This document shows, in pieces, positions 1 to 8,234 of a stretch of 38,984 nt of DNA. Within the stretch, counting starts at the first letter, position 1, and the number at the start of each line of letters is the position of its first letter. The stretch is from NCBI GenBank assembly GCA_003282975.1, contig QBYD01000011.1:1-38984 (forward strand). Reading direction: 5' to 3'. Below the pieces are notes generated by a model. It searched no databases. It saw only the letters and a program-made list of their open reading frames with translations, and had not been told where the DNA came from. Source of the DNA: Pelagibacteraceae bacterium AG-325-C10. GTDB lineage: Bacteria; Pseudomonadota; Alphaproteobacteria; Pelagibacterales; Pelagibacteraceae. The position numbers and the translations under genes are program-made.

Positions 1-1637
1 AATCCTCCAGGGCCTAAAGCTGATACTCTTCTTTTATGGGTAATTTCAGATAATGGATTTGTTTGATCCATAAACTGAGAAAGTTGTGAGCTCGCAAAAA
101 AATCTTTTAATGAAACTGTTAATGGTTTTGCATTAATTAAATCTTGAGGCATAGCTGACTCAACATCAAGCGTTGTCATTTTTTCTTTAATCGCTCTTTC
201 CATTCTGTAAACGCCAATTCTCGCTTGATTTTCAACTAATTCACCGACAGATCTAACTCTTCTATTTCCAAGGTGATCAATATCATCTACATCATCTTTT
301 CCATCTCTTAGATCCAGCATTTTATGAACTATCGCAATAATATCGTCGTTTCTTAAAATAGTTATTTTATCTGAACAATCTTGATTTAATCTTGAGTTCA
401 TTTTTACTCTTCCAACATCTGATAAGTCGTATCTGTCAGAACTAAAGAATAAATTATTAAAAATTTGTGTAGCTATTTCAATTGTAGGTGGCTCACCCGG
501 TCTTAGCATTTTATAAATTTCAGTTATGGCCTCATCTTTAGAATTATTTTTGTCGTTTAAGATTGTAGTTAATAAATAAGGACCTTTATTAATAGAATTT
601 GTTACTGATATTTGTAAAGAATGGATATTTGTATCTAAAATTTGCTGAATTATTGTATCGTTAAGCTCAGTTCCAATTCTAAATACACCCTCTTGCTCTT
701 CGCTGATCTTAATATCTCTATGTAAAAATTTACCAAATAAAGACTCTCTCGAAACTAAAATGTCTTTTAAACCATCATTTGCTAATTTTTTTGCATTTAA
801 AAAGTTAATTTTATCACCTAATTTAATTACAACTTCTCCAGTTTTAGCATCAATTACCTCTTCAGAGAAATTTTTAGCTTTATAATTTTCAGGGTTAAAT
901 TTAGTTTTCCATTTTTCAGTTTTTGGATCAAAAGTATATTGTTCATTTGCATAAAATTCATCGGCAATCTCTGCTTTTGAATATCCAAGTGCTAATAATA
1001 ATGTTGAAGCAAATATTTTCTTTTTTCTATCAATCTTAAAATATAAAAAATCCTTTACGTCATACTCAAAATCTAACCAAGATCCTCTATTTGGAATTAC
1101 TCTACAGTTAAATAATAGTTTACCACTCGCGTGAGTTTTCCCTTTATCATGATCAAAAAACACACCTGGACTTCTGTGCATTTGATTAACTACAACTCTT
1201 TGAACTCCATTAGTTATAAAAGTACCACTGTTTGTCATCATAGGTACTTCACCCATGTAAACTTCTTGCTCTTTTGCAGATAAAATATCTTTAGTATTGT
1301 TATCTTGATCTATTTCATACACAACTAATCTTAATGTGCATTTAAGTGCAGATGAATAAGTTAGGCCTCTAGTTATACATTCTTCAACATCAAATTTAGG
1401 TTTATCTAATCTATAAGACACATATTCCAATGTTGCTTTATCGTTTAAATCTTCAATAGGAAATATACTTTTAAATACTCTATCAAAGCCTTTTGTAAGC
1501 TCTGCCTCAGAATAAAACTCAGTTAGTTCTTTGTAAGAATTTTTTTGTACTTCAATAAGATTTGGAATAGATAAACTTTCTTTAAGTTTACCAAAACTTT
1601 TTCTTATATTTTTCTTTTCAGTAAAAGATAATTGCAT
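1..1637 (-). CDS. rpoB: RNA polymerase beta subunit RpoB, N-terminal part (cut by window edge)
   Basis: This is the catalytic beta subunit of RNA polymerase. The frame opens with ATG at 1635-1637 (MQLSFTEKKNIRKSFGKL) and stays open for 545 codons to the left edge, so the stop codon lies outside. The last codons in view are rifampicin cluster I: QLSQFMDQ, then a stretch with SEITHKRR, then SALGPGG. The residues matching E. coli Asp516, His526, Arg529 and Ser531 are the usual drug-sensitive ones; Thr replaces Asn518 and Val replaces Ile530. It follows rplL by 56 bases that contain a strong hairpin, the classical rplJL-rpoB order. Identification is certain; only roughly the first 40 percent of the protein is visible. 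Confidence 0.98.
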   Translation of the reverse strand, partial: MQLSFTEKKNIRKSFGKLKESLSIPNLIEVQKNSYKELTEFYSEAELTKGFDRVFKSIFPIEDLNDKATLEYVSYRLDKPKFDVEECITRGLTYSSALKCTLRLVVYEIDQDNNTKDILSAKEQEVYMGEVPMMTNSGTFITNGVQRVVVNQMHRSPGVFFDHDKGKTHASGKLLFNCRVIPNRGSWLDFEYDVKDFLYFKIDRKKKIFASTLLLALGYSKAEIADEFYANEQYTFDPKTEKWKTKFNPENYKAKNFSEEVIDAKTGEVVIKLGDKINFLNAKKLANDGLKDILVSRESLFGKFLHRDIKISEEQEGVFRIGTELNDTIIQQILDTNIHSLQISVTNSINKGPYLLTTILNDKNNSKDEAITEIYKMLRPGEPPTIEIATQIFNNLFFSSDRYDLSDVGRVKMNSRLNQDCSDKITILRNDDIIAIVHKMLDLRDGKDDVDDIDHLGNRRVRSVGELVENQARIGVYRMERAIKEKMTTLDVESAMPQDLINAKPLTVSLKDFFASSQLSQFMDQTNPLSEITHKRRVSALGPGG

Positions 1638-1648
1638 TTATATTTATT

Positions 1649-1674
1649 AATACTGATTAAAAATAATCAGTATT
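1649..1674 (-). promoter_or_regulatory. Perfect 11-bp hairpin between rplL and rpoB
   Basis: The arms AATACTGATTA (1649-1659) and TAATCAGTATT (1664-1674) are perfect complements around a four-base AAAA loop. The hairpin lies 19 bases after the rplL stop and 11 bases before the rpoB ATG. On the transcribed strand it is followed by mixed A/U, not a clean U tract, so it is not a standard terminator. In E. coli this same gap holds an attenuator and an RNase III cut site that set the beta/L12 ratio; a similar role here is inference. Confidence 0.65.
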
Positions 1675-1693
1675 CGAATTCTTTCTTATTAAT

Positions 1694-2059
1694 TTATTTA
1701 AGTTCTACTTTAGCGCCTGCAGCTTCTAACTTAGCTTTGATCTCTTCAGCTTCTTTTTTATTAACACCGGATTTAACTTCTTTTGGTGCTCCCTCTACAA
1801 GATCTTTAGCTTCTTTTAAACCTAATGAAGTTGCTGCTCTAACTTCTTTGATAACGTTAATTTTTTTCTCGCCAGCTGACATAAGCATAATTGTAAAATC
1901 ATCTTTATCTTCTGCTGGGGCTGCACCACCTGCTGCAGCTGGAGCTGCTGCTGCCATTGGAGTAACACCCCATTTTTCTTCTAATTGTTTTGAAAGTTCA
2001 GCTGCCTCTGCAACAGTTAAACTTGAAAGGTCTTCAATAATTTTATTTAGGTCAGGCAT
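1694..2059 (-). CDS. rplL: Ribosomal protein L7/L12
   Basis: This is the 50S stalk protein that recruits and stimulates the translational GTPases. The 121 residues equal the usual length. An N-terminal dimerisation helix (about 1-33, beginning [19 protein letters not shown]) is followed by an Ala/Gly/Pro-rich hinge (about 34-52) and the C-terminal factor-binding domain with the conserved [14 protein letters not shown] motif and the ending [13 protein letters not shown]. It starts 6 bases after the rplJ stop, so the two stalk genes are cotranscribed and probably translationally coupled. Family assignment is unambiguous. Confidence 0.99.
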   Translation of the reverse strand: MPDLNKIIEDLSSLTVAEAAELSKQLEEKWGVTPMAAAAPAAAGGAAPAEDKDDFTIMLMSAGEKKINVIKEVRAATSLGLKEAKDLVEGAPKEVKSGVNKKEAEEIKAKLEAAGAKVELK

Positions 2060-2065
2060 ATTTTA

Positions 2066-2587
2066 TTACTCTTTAGGTTGTGTTTCAGAATTTTCTGCGG
2101 TCAAACTACTCATTTTTTCTGAGTATGCAAGCAAAATACTCACTAATTTAGATGCTGGAGCATTTAAAATACCAACAATATTAGCTCTTGCTTCATCTAA
2201 TGTTGGTAAACTTGCTACATTTTGGACACCGGCCTGATCTAAGACCTCATTATCCATAATTCCACCAATTAATTTTAAATTATCGTTATCTTTTGCAAAT
2301 TTAGACAAAATTCTTGCAGACATGATTGCATCTTCACCAAAAGCTACTGCCGTTGGTCCTGTAAACAAGTCTGATAATTCTTTACACTTAGTTTTCTCTA
2401 ACGCCAATTTAGTAATTCTATTTTTTGTAATTTTAAAAATTATACCATGTTCTCTCATTTGAGCTCTTAATTCATCTAGTTGAACCATTGTTAATCCCTG
2501 GTAATGAGTAACCATTACAGCTTTACTGTTCTCAAATTGTGTTGACATTTCAGCAATATAATTTTTTTTCTGGTCCTTGGTCATCAT
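2066..2587 (-). CDS. rplJ: Ribosomal protein L10
   Basis: L10 forms the base of the ribosomal stalk: it binds 23S rRNA together with L11 and carries L7/L12 dimers on its C-terminal helix. The protein is 173 residues, close to the usual 165-175. It contains the N-terminal motifs YQGLTMVQLDELRAQMRE and KNRITKLAL and a C-terminal helix rich in Leu and Ser that would receive L7/L12. Two ATG codons stand in a row at the start (2582-2587) and either could serve. A GGAAGG stretch shortly upstream could act as a ribosome-binding site. It lies 2 bases after rplA. Confidence 0.98.
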   Translation of the reverse strand: MMTKDQKKNYIAEMSTQFENSKAVMVTHYQGLTMVQLDELRAQMREHGIIFKITKNRITKLALEKTKCKELSDLFTGPTAVAFGEDAIMSARILSKFAKDNDNLKLIGGIMDNEVLDQAGVQNVASLPTLDEARANIVGILNAPASKLVSILLAYSEKMSSLTAENSETQPKE

Positions 2588-2589
2588 AA

Positions 2590-3279
2590 CTATATCGCCT
2601 TCCCTAATTTAACTTTGTAAGAAACGCCCATAGTTGAAGTTACAAAAGTATTTTTAATTAAATCACCTTTAAGAGTATTATTTGATTTTTCTTTTTCTAA
2701 AGCATCTAACACTGCATGAAAATTTTTTAATAACTGGTCATCATGAAAAGATTTTTTTCCAATACTAACACCTATGTTACCATCTTTATCATTTCTAATC
2801 TCAACTTGACCTGATTTTGCATTTGTTACAGCTTCTTTAATATTTTCAGATACAGAACCAAGTTTTGGATTAGGCATCAACCCTTTTGGACCTAAAACTT
2901 TTCCTAATTTTGATAGTTTAATCATCATACCAGGTGTACAAATTAATTTTTCAAAATTTAATTCGCCACCTTTAATTTTTTCAACAAATTCATCGCTTCC
3001 GACAATATCTGCTCCAGCATCTTTTGCTTCTTGAGCTTTATTATCTTCACAAACAACAGCAACTTTAACATCTTTACCAGTTCCACCAGGTAAGTTTACA
3101 ACTGTTCTAATGTTAACTTCACTCTTCTTTTGTTTGTTATTAATTTGAAAGCTTAAATCTAAAGATTCATCAAATTTAGTTGTGCAATTTTTTTTTACTT
3201 GAGGTAATAATTTTTCAATTATATCAGCATTTAAATCTTTTGTTTTTTCGGGTAATTTTTTATATCTCTTCGAAGCCAT
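2590..3279 (-). CDS. rplA: Ribosomal protein L1
   Basis: L1 forms the mobile L1 stalk of the 50S subunit that guides deacylated tRNA out of the E site. In many bacteria it also represses its own rplKA mRNA; that regulation is not visible here. At 229 residues it has the usual length. The family signature is present (KLICTPGMMIKLSKLGKVLG, then GLMPNPKLG), as is the C-terminal NTFVTSTMGVSYKVKL. The start overlaps the rplK stop by one base (TAATG arrangement), which indicates translational coupling. Confidence 0.99.
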   Translation of the reverse strand: MASKRYKKLPEKTKDLNADIIEKLLPQVKKNCTTKFDESLDLSFQINNKQKKSEVNIRTVVNLPGGTGKDVKVAVVCEDNKAQEAKDAGADIVGSDEFVEKIKGGELNFEKLICTPGMMIKLSKLGKVLGPKGLMPNPKLGSVSENIKEAVTNAKSGQVEIRNDKDGNIGVSIGKKSFHDDQLLKNFHAVLDALEKEKSNNTLKGDLIKNTFVTSTMGVSYKVKLGKAI

Positions 3280-3704
3280 TATTCTTTTACCTCTATACCC
3301 ATTGATCTTGCAGAACCTGCAATAATTTTTATAGCTTCATCTAAATCATGAGCATTTAAGTCAGCCATTTTTTGATTTGCAATATCTTCTAATTGTTTTT
3401 TTGAAATTGTTGCAACAATATTTCTTCCTGGTTCTTTTGACCCACCTTTAAGTTTGACTGCTTCTTTTATAAAAAAAGATGCTGGTGGTGATTTAATTTT
3501 AAAGTCAAATTTTTTGTCTTTATATACAGTTATTTCAACCGGCACAGGTTTACCTGCCATTGATTTTGTTTTGTCATTAAACGCTTTGCAAAATTCCATA
3601 ATGTTTACACCACGTTGACCTAATGCTGGACCAACTGGTGGCGCTGGATTCGCTTGACCGCCTTTAATTTGTAATTTTATAAATCCACTAATTTCTTTTG
3701 CCAT
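3279..3704 (-). CDS. rplK: Ribosomal protein L11
   Basis: L11 binds the GTPase-associated region of 23S rRNA and is needed for RelA-type stringent activation. The 141-residue protein has the normal two-domain layout. The N-terminal Pro-rich segment [17 protein letters not shown] (about 18-34) is the region linked to thiostrepton binding and factor contact, and the C-terminal rRNA-binding domain includes [11 protein letters not shown]. It shares one base with both neighbours (nusG stop/rplK start and rplK stop/rplA start). Confidence 0.99.
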   Translation of the reverse strand: MAKEISGFIKLQIKGGQANPAPPVGPALGQRGVNIMEFCKAFNDKTKSMAGKPVPVEITVYKDKKFDFKIKSPPASFFIKEAVKLKGGSKEPGRNIVATISKKQLEDIANQKMADLNAHDLDEAIKIIAGSARSMGIEVKE

Positions 3705-4234
3705 TAACTTACTTTCTCAACTTGGTTATATTCTAAATCTACTGGTGTTGGACGTCCAAATATAGAAACTGAGACCTTAAGCCTAGACTTTTCTTCATCA
3801 ATATCTTCCACCATTCCACTGAATGATGCAAAAGGACCATCAACAACCTGAACTTTTTCACCAACGCTGTACTCTATACCAGATTTTGGCTGAGCCACAC
3901 CATCTTTTATTTGACCTAATATCTTTTCTATTTCTTTATCTGAAACTGGAACAGGTATTCCTTTAGAACCAAGAAAACCACTTACTCTCTTAATATTTTT
4001 AATCATGTGATAAATATTATTATCCATCTCACTTTTAATTAGTACGTATCCTGGAAAATATTTCTTTTTTCTTTGAACTCTCTTGCCTCTTTTAACTTCA
4101 GTTACGTCGTGAGTTGGAACAATAATTTCCTCAAATTTTTCACCTATTTTAGCTTTATCAGCCTCTTCTTTAATAAGGCCAGCCACTTTGTTTTCAAAGC
4201 TTGAGTGTGATTGAACAATGTACCAATTTTTCAT
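3704..4234 (-). CDS. nusG: Transcription elongation/antitermination factor NusG
   Basis: NusG binds the RNA polymerase clamp and links transcription to Rho or to the leading ribosome. The 176-residue protein (E. coli has 181) shows the NGN domain opening with [17 protein letters not shown], the [16 protein letters not shown] segment that forms the polymerase-facing strand and loop, and a C-terminal KOW domain (about 123-176) with [17 protein letters not shown]. It sits between secE and rplK, its standard position, and overlaps secE by one base. Confidence 0.98.
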   Translation of the reverse strand: MKNWYIVQSHSSFENKVAGLIKEEADKAKIGEKFEEIIVPTHDVTEVKRGKRVQRKKKYFPGYVLIKSEMDNNIYHMIKNIKRVSGFLGSKGIPVPVSDKEIEKILGQIKDGVAQPKSGIEYSVGEKVQVVDGPFASFSGMVEDIDEEKSRLKVSVSIFGRPTPVDLEYNQVEKVS

Positions 4235-4425
4235 TATATGCTCACTTTAAGAAGTAATTCTAAAAAAAACTTTAAAACCTGATCTAAAAGAAGAAAAAAC
4301 AATGACATAACAACAGCCATTACAAATACCATTAAAGCTCCTTGTAGTGTCTCTTTCCATGTGGGCCATGAAACTTTAAAAGCCTCTTGTTTTACTTCTT
4401 GTATGAATTTGATCGGGTTTCTCAT
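4234..4425 (-). CDS. secE: Protein translocase subunit SecE (short single-helix form)
   Basis: SecE is the clamp subunit of the SecYEG channel in the inner membrane. At 63 residues this is the minimal form: an amphipathic N-terminal helix with the conserved KVSWPTWKETLQG motif (about 18-30) and one membrane segment (about 31-55). E. coli SecE has two additional membrane helices and 127 residues; the short form is common outside enterobacteria. The gene lies between tRNA-Trp and nusG, a conserved order. Confidence 0.95.
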   Translation of the reverse strand: MRNPIKFIQEVKQEAFKVSWPTWKETLQGALMVFVMAVVMSLFFLLLDQVLKFFLELLLKVSI

Positions 4426-4442
4426 AATTTTTAAGCTCTAAT

Positions 4443-4518
4443 TGGCAGGAGCGGAGGGACTCGAACCCTCAGCCTCCGGTTTTGGAGACCGGCGCTCTAC
4501 CAATTGAGCTACACTCCT
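4443..4518 (-). tRNA. tRNA-Trp (anticodon CCA)
   Basis: A 76-base cloverleaf on the minus strand. The acceptor stem pairs AGGAGUG with CGCUCCU (one G-U pair), the discriminator is G and the terminal CCA is encoded. The anticodon stem CCGGU/ACCGG holds the loop CUCCAAA, giving anticodon CCA. The T-arm contains GGUUCGAGUCC. It sits between tuf and secE with only 10-17 bases on each side, so it must be cut from the operon transcript. Confidence 0.97.
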
Positions 4519-4528
4519 ATTTATAGAG

Positions 4529-5719
4529 TTACTCTATAATTTTAGTTACTACTCCTGCTCCAACAGTTCTTCCACCTTCTCTAATAGCAAAGTTAAGTTG
4601 TTCTGCCATAGCAATCGGTGTAATTAGTTTAACAGTAAATTTAGCATCATCACCTGGCATAACCATTTCTGTTCCTGCTGGTAATTCTACTTCTCCTGTT
4701 ACGTCTGTTGTTCTAAAGTAAAACTGTGGTCTGTATTTAGTAAAAAAAGGAGTGTGTCTTCCACCCTCATCTTTTTTAAGTACATAAGCCTGAGCTTCAA
4801 ATTTAGTATGTGGAGTAATTGATCCAGATTTACAAAGAACTTGACCTCTTTCAATGTCAGTTCTTTCAATCCCTCTCAATAAAATTCCAACGTTATCACC
4901 AGCCTCACCTGAGTCTAGAAGTTTTCTAAACATTTCAACTCCAGTACAAACTGATTTTTTAGTTTCTTTAATACCAACGATTTCAACTTCTTCACCAGTT
5001 TTAATTACACCTGATTCAATTCTACCAGTTGCAACTGTTCCTCTTCCTGAGATTGAAAATACATCCTCAACAGGCATCAAGAATGGTTTATCAACATCTC
5101 TTGCTGGTTGTGGAATATGTTCGTCAACAGCTTTCATTAATTCTAAAATTGAATTTTTTCCAATTTCATCATCTCTTTTTTCAACAGCCGCTAAAGCTGA
5201 ACCTTTAACGATAGGAGTTGTTTCTCCAGGATATTTATAAGATGTTAAAAGTTCTCTGATTTCTTCTTCAACAAGTTCGATCATATCTTTATCATCCACT
5301 TGATCAACTTTATTTAAGTAAACAACAATTGCTGGAATTCCAACTTGTCTTCCTAAAAGAATGTGTTCTCTAGTTTGAGGCATAGGACCATCAGCAGCAT
5401 TAACTACTAAGATAGCACCATCCATTTGTGCAGCACCAGTGATCATGTTTTTTACATAATCGGCGTGACCTGGACAATCAACGTGAGCGTAATGTCTTTT
5501 TTCTGTTTCGTATTCAACGTGTGCAGTTGAAATTGTAATTCCTCTTTCTTTTTCTTCCGGAGCTTTATCGATTTGATCGTAAGCTACAGCAGTTCCACCA
5601 CCAGCTTCTGCTAATACATTTGTAATAGCTGCAGTAAGTGTTGTTTTACCATGGTCGACATGACCAATAGTCCCAATGTTACAGTGGGGTTTGTTTCTAA
5701 CAAATTTTTCTTTTGACAT
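4529..5719 (-). CDS. tuf: Elongation factor Tu
   Basis: EF-Tu delivers aminoacyl-tRNA to the ribosome using GTP. The protein has 396 residues, the normal length. Domain 1 carries all G motifs: GHVDHGKT (P-loop, about 19-26), the switch I segment [16 protein letters not shown] (about 81-88) and NKVD. Domains 2 and 3 follow, ending [11 protein letters not shown]. Only this copy is visible; whether a second tuf exists elsewhere cannot be told. It lies between tRNA-Gly and tRNA-Trp, an arrangement similar to tRNA-tuf operons of other bacteria. Confidence 0.99.
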   Translation of the reverse strand: MSKEKFVRNKPHCNIGTIGHVDHGKTTLTAAITNVLAEAGGGTAVAYDQIDKAPEEKERGITISTAHVEYETEKRHYAHVDCPGHADYVKNMITGAAQMDGAILVVNAADGPMPQTREHILLGRQVGIPAIVVYLNKVDQVDDKDMIELVEEEIRELLTSYKYPGETTPIVKGSALAAVEKRDDEIGKNSILELMKAVDEHIPQPARDVDKPFLMPVEDVFSISGRGTVATGRIESGVIKTGEEVEIVGIKETKKSVCTGVEMFRKLLDSGEAGDNVGILLRGIERTDIERGQVLCKSGSITPHTKFEAQAYVLKKDEGGRHTPFFTKYRPQFYFRTTDVTGEVELPAGTEMVMPGDDAKFTVKLITPIAMAEQLNFAIREGGRTVGAGVVTKIIE

Positions 5720-5765
5720 TACTTTTTTACCTCAGTTTTTGTTTTCATTAATAATTTCTTTTTCT

Positions 5766-5839
5766 TGGAGCGGGTAAAGGGAATCGAACCCTTACATCCA
5801 GCTTGGAAGGCTAGCGTTCTACCATTGAACTACACCCGC
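5766..5839 (-). tRNA. tRNA-Gly (anticodon UCC)
   Basis: A 74-base cloverleaf on the minus strand. The acceptor strands are GCGGGUG and UACCCGC, the discriminator is U and CCA is encoded. The anticodon stem CUAGC/GCUGG holds loop CUUCCAA, giving UCC. It lies 46 bases upstream of tuf and 45 bases downstream of tRNA-Tyr, so it is probably part of the tuf operon transcript. Confidence 0.96.
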
Positions 5840-5884
5840 ACAACCCCAAGAGTAACACTCCACGTTATTAAAATTTCTATTGAA

Positions 5885-5970
5885 TGGTGGAGGGGGAAAG
5901 ATTCGAACTTTCGAAGACCGAAGTCAACGGGTTTACAGCCCGCCCCATTTGACCGCTCTGGAACCCCTCC
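5885..5970 (-). tRNA. tRNA-Tyr (anticodon GUA)
   Basis: An 86-base class II tRNA on the minus strand with the long variable arm expected for Tyr. The acceptor is GGAGGGG paired with CCCCUCC, the discriminator is A and CCA is encoded. The anticodon loop between GGGCU and AACCC gives GUA. It appears to be the first gene of the tRNA-Tyr/tRNA-Gly/tuf transcript; a plausible promoter lies about 50 bases upstream. Confidence 0.96.
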
Positions 5971-6016
5971 TTTGGGGAAGTGTCCCCTGTTCAATAAAGC
6001 TTCAAACAACATGCGT

Positions 6017-6044
6017 TTTATATATTTTATTTATGCAAATGCAA
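6017..6044 (-). promoter_or_regulatory. Putative promoter of the tRNA-Tyr/tRNA-Gly/tuf operon
   Basis: On the minus strand, TTGCAT (6039-6044) and TATAAA (6017-6022) are separated by 16 bases. A GC-rich stretch (GGGGACACTTCCCC) follows just before the tRNA-Tyr 5' end. Placement is by consensus only, in an AT-rich background where chance matches are common. Confidence 0.45.
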
Positions 6045-6098
6045 CACGTGATTTAATAAGAAAATATTCAAAAAAACGTGTAAAACTCTATTAAATTT

Positions 6099-6842
6099 AT
6101 GGATAAATCATCTTTTTTCATTGCTGGTCAACATGCTGTTATAGAAGCTTTAAGAAATCCTAATAGAAAGGTTTTAAGAGTATTTTTAACTGAAGATGCG
6201 AAGAAAAATATACATAAAAAGAATCCTAGAAAAAATGTCTTAGAGGATGTTAAAGTTTATTATAAATCCAAAAAGGAATTAGACAAATACACTTCAAAAG
6301 AACAATTAATGCATAATGGATACATTGCAGAAGTTGAGCATCTTGAACAATCTGACCTTAAAGAGTTTATAAAAGAAAAAAAAGATTGTACTTTTGTTTG
6401 CTTGGATGAAGTAACTGATCCAAGAAATATTGGCTCATTAATAAGAAGTGCCGCATCTTTTAAAATTGATGGATTAATTGTTAAGGAAAGACATTTTCCA
6501 AGTGATAGCAAACTTATGTATAAATCTGCAAGTGGGTGTATGGAGCATCTAAACATTTTTAAAGTATCAAATATAAATTCTACACTTAAAAATTTAAGAG
6601 AAAAAAACTTTTGGGTTTATGGTTTTGATGCAAGAGGTGAAAAAAATTTTACTGATGTTAAATGGGAAGGGAAAAATGTTCTTCTGTTTGGATCTGAAGG
6701 TTTTGGTATGAAAGAGCACACAGGTAAATATGCTGATTTTTTTGTTAAAATAGATATTAATAAAGATATTGAAAGTCTAAATATCTCAAATAGTGCAGCA
6801 ATTGTGTTTCACCATTTAAGTTATTTAAAAAAAAAGGGTTGA
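6099..6842 (+). CDS. rlmB: 23S rRNA (guanosine-2'-O-)-methyltransferase, RlmB/TrmH type
   Basis: This SpoU/TrmH-family SPOUT enzyme transfers a methyl group from S-adenosylmethionine to a ribose 2'-OH; RlmB acts on G2251 of 23S rRNA in E. coli. The 247 residues match the family. An N-terminal RNA-binding domain (about 1-85, including AGQHAVIEAL) precedes the knotted catalytic domain with motif 1 EVTDPRNIGSLIRSA, motif 2 LLFGSEGFGM and motif 3 SLNISNSAAIVF. It reads away from the tRNA-Tyr/tuf operon and ends 33 bases before tRNA-Thr. The exact target (23S rRNA or tRNA Gm18) cannot be proven from sequence alone. Confidence 0.9.
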   Translation: MDKSSFFIAGQHAVIEALRNPNRKVLRVFLTEDAKKNIHKKNPRKNVLEDVKVYYKSKKELDKYTSKEQLMHNGYIAEVEHLEQSDLKEFIKEKKDCTFVCLDEVTDPRNIGSLIRSAASFKIDGLIVKERHFPSDSKLMYKSASGCMEHLNIFKVSNINSTLKNLREKNFWVYGFDARGEKNFTDVKWEGKNVLLFGSEGFGMKEHTGKYADFFVKIDINKDIESLNISNSAAIVFHHLSYLKKKG

Positions 6843-6875
6843 TTATTTGAAAAATAATTAATAGTTATTGCGCAT

Positions 6876-6951
6876 GCCCTTGTAGCTCAGTTGGTAGAGC
6901 AATTGATTTGTAATCAATAGGTCCGCGGTTCGAATCCGTGCGGGGGCACCA
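6876..6951 (+). tRNA. tRNA-Thr (anticodon UGU), attachment site of the adjacent island
   Basis: A complete 76-base cloverleaf. The acceptor is GCCCUUG with CGGGGGC, the discriminator is A and CCA is encoded. The anticodon stem AUUGA/UCAAU holds loop UUUGUAA, giving UGU. Bases 29-76 of this tRNA plus three following bases (6904-6954) recur exactly at 8621-8671 and in degenerate form at 9419-9482. The gene has therefore served as an integration target and remains intact at the left edge of the island. Confidence 0.97.
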
Positions 6952-7016
6952 TCACTCAATAAAATCAACGTTAAATTTTTTCATAATTCTAGTTTTTTTA
7001 TTAAATTTATTATCGA

Positions 7017-7049
7017 GTGTGACGCTGGTGTGACGTGAGTGTGATACAA
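7017..7049. repeat. TGTGAC direct-repeat cluster, left end of island (three 11-bp units)
   Basis: Three tandem 11-bp units: GTGTGACGCTG (7017-7027), GTGTGACGTGA (7028-7038) and GTGTGATACAA (7039-7049). The first 17 bases of TGTGACGCTRGTGTGAC match the cluster at 8544-8560 with one difference. It starts 65 bases after the tRNA-Thr end. An 11-bp spacing puts all units on one face of the helix, as for a cooperative protein-binding site. Confidence 0.6.
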
Positions 7050-7061
7050 TCAAGTAGTCGT

Positions 7062-8198
7062 TTAATTATTTTTTTTGTATTGTTGAAAATGATAATTTAA
7101 GAAATCTTTATCTATTTTATGCTTATTATTAATAGTTATTTTTTTTCCCACAAAATTTTCTAGTCCTTTTATATCAAATGTTTCTGGGTCAATATAATAA
7201 CCGTAGTCATCAAATTGTTCGTGATGGTTTGGACATAAGCAAATCATATTCTCAATAACATCAGGTCCGTTATGAGGTTTTCCTAAACCTTTAATGTGAG
7301 CACCAATAGCTATACCTCCATATGGAGTTTTTAAATAGATGTCACAAACCTGACATTTATAATCATACAATCTTTTAATTTCCTCACTAAGTTTAACATT
7401 TCTTTTTAATCTATTAACAGTAGCTGAAGCTCTTTCTGTTCTTTTATAATCTGATTTTAAAGTTGGTTTTAATTCGGTTTCTAATTTTTCAATTTCTTTT
7501 TCACTACTCAAATGAAAACGGCAAATATAATAGCCACTCTGACCTTTAATTCTTTCAAACTTATTAACATAATAAAGTCCATCGTATCTATATCCTTTAT
7601 CAGGACCGTTAGGAATTTGATGACCTCGTGTCACACGAACAGGCAAATCATATTTAGAACTTAAAACTAAAGCTTTATTTCCTCTAACATATTCTTGGTC
7701 TGCAACTTGTTTTCCACCAGGTTTATCCTGGCCTCCTTGACCGGTATAAAGAATATAATTTAAATCATCTATATCGTCTTCATAACCACCAGATAAAACA
7801 ATTGAGCAAGCTCCTTCGCTTTCCCTGCCCCAAATACCAGACATCGTTGGACCGTGAACTCTAGTTTTTGAAAGCTCATCTCTATCTTTAAAAATTTGAC
7901 CAACTTTTATGTTTTCTAGTTCACCAAAAAATAATTTTCCATCATCGAAATTTCGAAGACCCCAAACTCCTTTTCCTTTTCCTTCAGCCATATAAAAAAG
8001 ATCATCACCTTTCCTATCCTTTTTAAATGCATCTGAGTCTGAAGAATTAGTTTCTAATTCTCTTTGAACTGTTCTATCCCAAGTAGGGTTTAAATTTCCT
8101 TCTCTTATGCGTTCTACTTCTTTATAAATTTTTGATAAATGTGCTACGCCACCTAAATTTTCTAAAGCCTTAATTATATCTTCTTTCCAAGTTGCCAT
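7062..8198 (-). CDS. SRA (YDG)-HNH modification-dependent restriction endonuclease
   Basis: This is a likely type IV restriction enzyme that cuts DNA carrying modified cytosine. The 378 residues have three parts. Residues 1-85 look like a winged-helix module (WKEDIIKALENLGGVAHLSKI). Residues about 90-232 form an SRA/YDG domain, with the motifs GACSIVLSGGYEDD (129-142), YTGQGG (151-156) and GYRYDGLYYV (202-211); SRA domains flip out and read 5-methyl- or 5-hydroxymethylcytosine. Residues about 278-330 form an HNH nuclease with zinc ligands C282/C285 and C322/H325, and H301, N317 and H326. TagI- and ScoMcrA-type enzymes combine the same domains. It lies inside the tRNA-Thr island, 36 bases downstream of a small exported protein. 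No partner methylase is present, as expected for type IV enzymes. Target modification and cutting are inferred. Confidence 0.88.
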   Translation of the reverse strand: MATWKEDIIKALENLGGVAHLSKIYKEVERIREGNLNPTWDRTVQRELETNSSDSDAFKKDRKGDDLFYMAEGKGKGVWGLRNFDDGKLFFGELENIKVGQIFKDRDELSKTRVHGPTMSGIWGRESEGACSIVLSGGYEDDIDDLNYILYTGQGGQDKPGGKQVADQEYVRGNKALVLSSKYDLPVRVTRGHQIPNGPDKGYRYDGLYYVNKFERIKGQSGYYICRFHLSSEKEIEKLETELKPTLKSDYKRTERASATVNRLKRNVKLSEEIKRLYDYKCQVCDIYLKTPYGGIAIGAHIKGLGKPHNGPDVIENMICLCPNHHEQFDDYGYYIDPETFDIKGLENFVGKKITINNKHKIDKDFLNYHFQQYKKNN

Positions 8199-8234
8199 TT
8201 AACTCGGAACCACAATCCCTAAAAGTTTCTTCAT

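Noticed and set aside
1632-2237. Plus-strand ORF of 201 residues opposite rplL and rplJ
   Set aside because: Antisense shadow of two certain ribosomal protein genes; low-complexity Ser/Ala composition.
5974-5987. GGGG/CCCC mini-hairpin just upstream of tRNA-Tyr
   Set aside because: A four-bp stem is too short to claim; it may only be a GC-rich discriminator near the tRNA start.
5830-6012. Minus-strand ORF of 60 residues containing VPERSNGAGCKPVDFG
   Set aside because: It is the translation of the tRNA-Tyr gene and its flanks, a well-known kind of spurious ORF.
6952-6984. Ten-codon minus-strand mini-ORF (MKKFNVDFIE) downstream of the left repeat cluster
   Set aside because: Considered as the remnant of a third cassette gene or a leader peptide. 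It is too short, lacks a ribosome site and has no counterpart at the other cassettes.
7017-7049. Phased TGTGAC units as a CRISPR array
   Set aside because: Units are only 11 bp, directly tandem without spacers, two or three per site, and there are no cas genes.
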